Source of the DNA: an uncultured Bacteroidales bacterium
Lineage (GTDB): Bacteria > Bacteroidota > Bacteroidia > Bacteroidales > WCHB1-69
Reading direction: 5' to 3'
DNA length: 54,390 bases
Assembly (NCBI GenBank): GCA_900317715.1
Contig: ONHS01000008.1
Coordinates: 1 to 54,390, forward strand
The position numbers and the translations under genes are program-made. Positions 52,190 to 54,390 of this stretch are shown here, piece after piece; within the stretch, counting starts at the first letter, position 1, and each line of letters begins with the position of its first letter. Under the pieces are notes generated by a model. That model was not told the DNA's origin, did not search any database, and saw only the letters and a program-made list of their open reading frames with translations.

Positions 52190-54390
52190 ATGAAATATAC
52201 TGAATACAAAGGTCTTAATCTCCCTGCCCTTGGGGAGGAAATGAGAAAATATTGGGAAGACAATGACATCTTCGCCAAGAGTCTATCGACCCGCGAGGGA
52301 CACAAACGTTTCGTTTTCTTTGAGGGACCGCCGTCCGCTAACGGTATGCCTGGCATCCACCACGTGATGGCCCGCACCATCAAGGACATCGTCTGCCGCT
52401 ACCAGACCCTCACCGGCAAGTACGTCGGACGTAAGGGCGGCTGGGACACGCACGGTCTGCCCGTGGAACTCGGCGTGGAGAAAACCCTCGGCATCACCAA
52501 GGAGGACATCGGCAAGAAGATCTCCGTGGAAGACTACAACAAGGCCTGCCGCCGCGAAGTGATGAAATTCAAGGACAAATGGGACGACCTCACCCGCGAG
52601 ATGGGCTACTGGGTCGATCTCGAACACCCCTATATCACTTTCGACAACAAGTACATCGAAACCGTATGGTATTTACTGTCAGAACTTTACAAGAAAGGTC
52701 TGCTCTATAAGGGCTACTCCATCCAGCCCTACTCCCCCGCCGCCGGCACCGGCCTCAGCTCCCACGAGCTCAACCTGCCCGGCTGCTACCGCGACGTGAA
52801 GGATCTGACTTGTGTGGCACTTTTCAAGTTAGCAGTGAGCAGTGAGCAGTTAGCAGTTGAGGCGGACGCGAACATTCCCGTATATGCTATTGCATGGACA
52901 ACCACGCCGTGGACGTTGCCGAGCAATACGGCTTTGTGTGTGGGTCCGAATATCGACTACGTGATGCAGAAGACCGTGCATCCGTACAACGAACAGCCCT
53001 GCTATATCCTAATGGCCAAAGCGTTGGTTTCCACGATGTTCAAGGAGGCCCCGGAGGTTGTGAAGGAGTTCAAGGGCAAAGATCTTGTGGGCATCTCCTA
53101 CGAGCAGCTCATCCCGTGGGTGAACCCCGGCGAGGGCGCTTTCCGCATCATCCCCGGCGACTATGTGACCACGGAAGACGGTACCGGCATCGTGCACATT
53201 GCCCCGACCTTCGGTGCCGACGACAAGCGCGTGGCCGCCGCTGCCGGCATCCCGCCGCTCGTGATGATCGACAAGGACGGCATCCGCCAGCCGATGGTCG
53301 ATCGCACCGGCAAGTTCTACCGCATCGAAGACCTCGACCCCGAATTTGTCCAAAACTGTATGGACGTGGAGGCCTACCGTCCCTACGCCGGCCAGTTCGT
53401 GAAGAACGCCTACGACCCGACCAAGACGGAGAAGGACAAATCCTTGGACGTCGATATCGTGGTGATGCTGAAGGAGCAGGGCAAGCTTTTCAAGAGCGAA
53501 AAGCACACCCACAACTACCCGCACTGCTGGCGCACTGACAAACCCGTGCTCTACTATCCGCTCGACTCTTGGTTCATCAAGACGACCGCCTACCGCGAGC
53601 GCATGATCGAGCTGAACAAGACCATCAAGTGGAAGCCCGCCGCCACCGGCTCCGGCCGTTTCGGCAACTGGCTCGAAAACCTCGTCGATTGGAACCTCTC
53701 CCGCTCCCGCTTCTGGGGCGTGCCGCTGCCCATCTGGACCACCGAGGACAAGAAAGAGCAGATCTGCATCGGCTCCATCGAGCAGCTGATGGCCGAAATC
53801 GACAAGTCCATCGCCGCCGGCTTTATGACCGAAAATCCGTATAAAAACTTCAAGGTCAACGATATGTCGCAGGAGAACTACGACAACAACATCGACTTGC
53901 ACAAACCCTACGTCGATAGCATCGTGCTGGTCTCCCCGACCGGTCAGAAGATGTACCGCGAGAGCGACCTCATCGATGTCTGGTTCGACTCCGGCTCTAT
54001 GCCGTACAGCCAGCTGCACTACCCGTTCGAGAACAAGGAGTTCTTCAAGACCAACTTCCCCGCCGACTTCATCGCGGAGGGTGTGGATCAGACGCGCGGC
54101 TGGTTCTTCACGTTGCACGCCATCGCCACCATGCTGTTCGACAGCGTGGCTTTCAAGTCCGTGATTTCCAACGGCTTGGTGCTCGACAAGAACGGCAACA
54201 AGATGTCCAAACGTTTGGGCAACGCTGTGGATCCGTTCGAGATCATCCACAAATACGGTCCAGACGCGACCCGCTGGTACATGATCACCAACGCCTCCCC
54301 GTGGGACAACCTCAAGTTCGACGAGGCCGGCATCGGCGAGGTGCAGCGCAAGTTCTTCGGCACGCTGTTCAACACCTACAACTTCTTCGC
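52190..54390 (+). CDS. ileS: Isoleucyl-tRNA synthetase (3' end beyond window)
   Basis: My translation is open for 733 codons from ATG 52190 to the window edge. The enzyme charges tRNA(Ile). Motifs: GPPSANGMPGIHHVMART holds the HIGH-equivalent (here GIHH), TTTPWTLPSNTAL is the threonine-rich editing (CP1) segment, PGDYVTTEDGTGIVHIAPTFGADD is another editing motif, and NGNKMSKRLGN is the KMSKS loop. It fits the eukaryote-like IleRS clade found in Bacteroidota. A heptamer tract (52829-52856) inside the frame encodes KLAVSSEQLAVEADAN just before the editing motif, in a place where family members vary in length. The reading frame is unbroken because the units include TGAGCAG instead of TTAGCAG at a critical position. 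Codon use is strongly C-ending, as in atpA. The long minus-strand frame at 53009-54250 is a shadow of this gene. Confidence 0.95.
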   Translation, partial: MKYTEYKGLNLPALGEEMRKYWEDNDIFAKSLSTREGHKRFVFFEGPPSANGMPGIHHVMARTIKDIVCRYQTLTGKYVGRKGGWDTHGLPVELGVEKTLGITKEDIGKKISVEDYNKACRREVMKFKDKWDDLTREMGYWVDLEHPYITFDNKYIETVWYLLSELYKKGLLYKGYSIQPYSPAAGTGLSSHELNLPGCYRDVKDLTCVALFKLAVSSEQLAVEADANIPVYAIAWTTTPWTLPSNTALCVGPNIDYVMQKTVHPYNEQPCYILMAKALVSTMFKEAPEVVKEFKGKDLVGISYEQLIPWVNPGEGAFRIIPGDYVTTEDGTGIVHIAPTFGADDKRVAAAAGIPPLVMIDKDGIRQPMVDRTGKFYRIEDLDPEFVQNCMDVEAYRPYAGQFVKNAYDPTKTEKDKSLDVDIVVMLKEQGKLFKSEKHTHNYPHCWRTDKPVLYYPLDSWFIKTTAYRERMIELNKTIKWKPAATGSGRFGNWLENLVDWNLSRSRFWGVPLPIWTTEDKKEQICIGSIEQLMAEIDKSIAAGFMTENPYKNFKVNDMSQENYDNNIDLHKPYVDSIVLVSPTGQKMYRESDLIDVWFDSGSMPYSQLHYPFENKEFFKTNFPADFIAEGVDQTRGWFFTLHAIATMLFDSVAFKSVISNGLVLDKNGNKMSKRLGNAVDPFEIIHKYGPDATRWYMITNASPWDNLKFDEAGIGEVQRKFFGTLFNTYNFF
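52829..52856 (+). repeat. Heptamer tract inside the ileS coding sequence (4 units)
   Basis: The units TTAGCAG and TGAGCAG, four in total, are the same as those found between genes. The third unit has TGA in place of TTA; with TTAGCAG there the frame would hit TAG at 52844-52846. The tract encodes an insertion beside the editing domain. Confidence 0.85.

Noticed and set aside
52801..52870. Suspected frameshift or assembly fault in ileS at the repeat
   Set aside because: Reading codon by codon, the frame runs without interruption from 52190 through the repeat to the window end and keeps the editing and KMSKS motifs.
53009..54250. Long minus-strand open frame of 413 codons
   Set aside because: It lies wholly within ileS, whose motifs and C-ending codons are clear. 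The reverse frame is low-information sequence typical of an antisense shadow.

Overview
The window looks like a chromosomal segment of a member of the Bacteroidales, or a close Bacteroidota relative, that carries a type IX secretion system (T9SS). The evidence is as follows. There are about seventeen promoter boxes of the Bacteroidota form TAnnTTTG just upstream of genes. There is a full-length SprA/Sov translocon protein. Two secreted proteins end in T9SS sorting domains, one of type A and one of type B. There are TonB paralogues with the Bacteroidota-style C-terminal domain, and secreted GH97, GH29 and GH92 glycosidases. T9SS argues against the genus Bacteroides itself. The species cannot be named from the sequence. 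No rRNA, tRNA, CRISPR array, phage or transposase gene was seen, and no gap between genes exceeds 300 bases.

Layout. 1-1.6 kb: 5' part of a GH97 gene, divergent from an AAA ATPase/DUF234 gene. 3.2-6.9 kb: rfbC, a ClC channel with CBS domains and an outer-membrane protein. 7-9.7 kb: a plus-strand operon of a secreted unknown, manA and a YfiC-type tRNA methyltransferase. 9.8-18.5 kb: a minus-strand operon ruvA-sprA-D-Ala-D-Ala dipeptidase. 18.5-22.2 kb: comEC and a GH29 fucosidase. 22.3-27.7 kb: a compact operon of the transketolase N-terminal half, an LptF/G permease, a GT4 glycosyltransferase and dxs. 27.8-29.8 kb: ruvC, a small retropepsin-like protein and corA. 29.9-37.7 kb: a 2577-residue modular adhesin with a type B sorting domain. 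37.9-44.5 kb: pyrE, atpH-atpA-atpG, a lipoprotein, nadC, a YihY/BrkB membrane protein and a small membrane protein. 44.7-46.3 kb: two tandem TonB genes. 46.5-48.9 kb: GH92. 49.1 kb: a small secreted unknown. 49.9-51.9 kb: a T9SS-sorted propeller-like protein interrupted by one in-frame TAA. 52.2 kb to the end: 5' part of ileS.

How the genes fit together. SprA exports cargo such as the adhesin and the interrupted propeller protein. The glycosidases suggest feeding on mannose-, fucose- and glucose/galactose-containing glycans. ManA links mannose to glycolysis. The TonB pair would energise outer-membrane uptake. The rest is housekeeping: isoprenoid, NAD and pyrimidine synthesis, ATP synthase, Holliday-junction processing and translation.

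The most unusual signal is a set of about fourteen tracts of 7-nucleotide tandem repeats. The unit sequence differs from place to place, but the period is always seven. Most tracts start at, or within a few bases of, a stop codon, and the unit read on that gene's strand normally contains TAG, TAA or TGA. Because 7 is not a multiple of 3, three units place a stop in every frame. One tract lies inside the ileS reading frame, where unit variants keep the frame open. A different short palindromic repeat appears to have been captured inside dxs.
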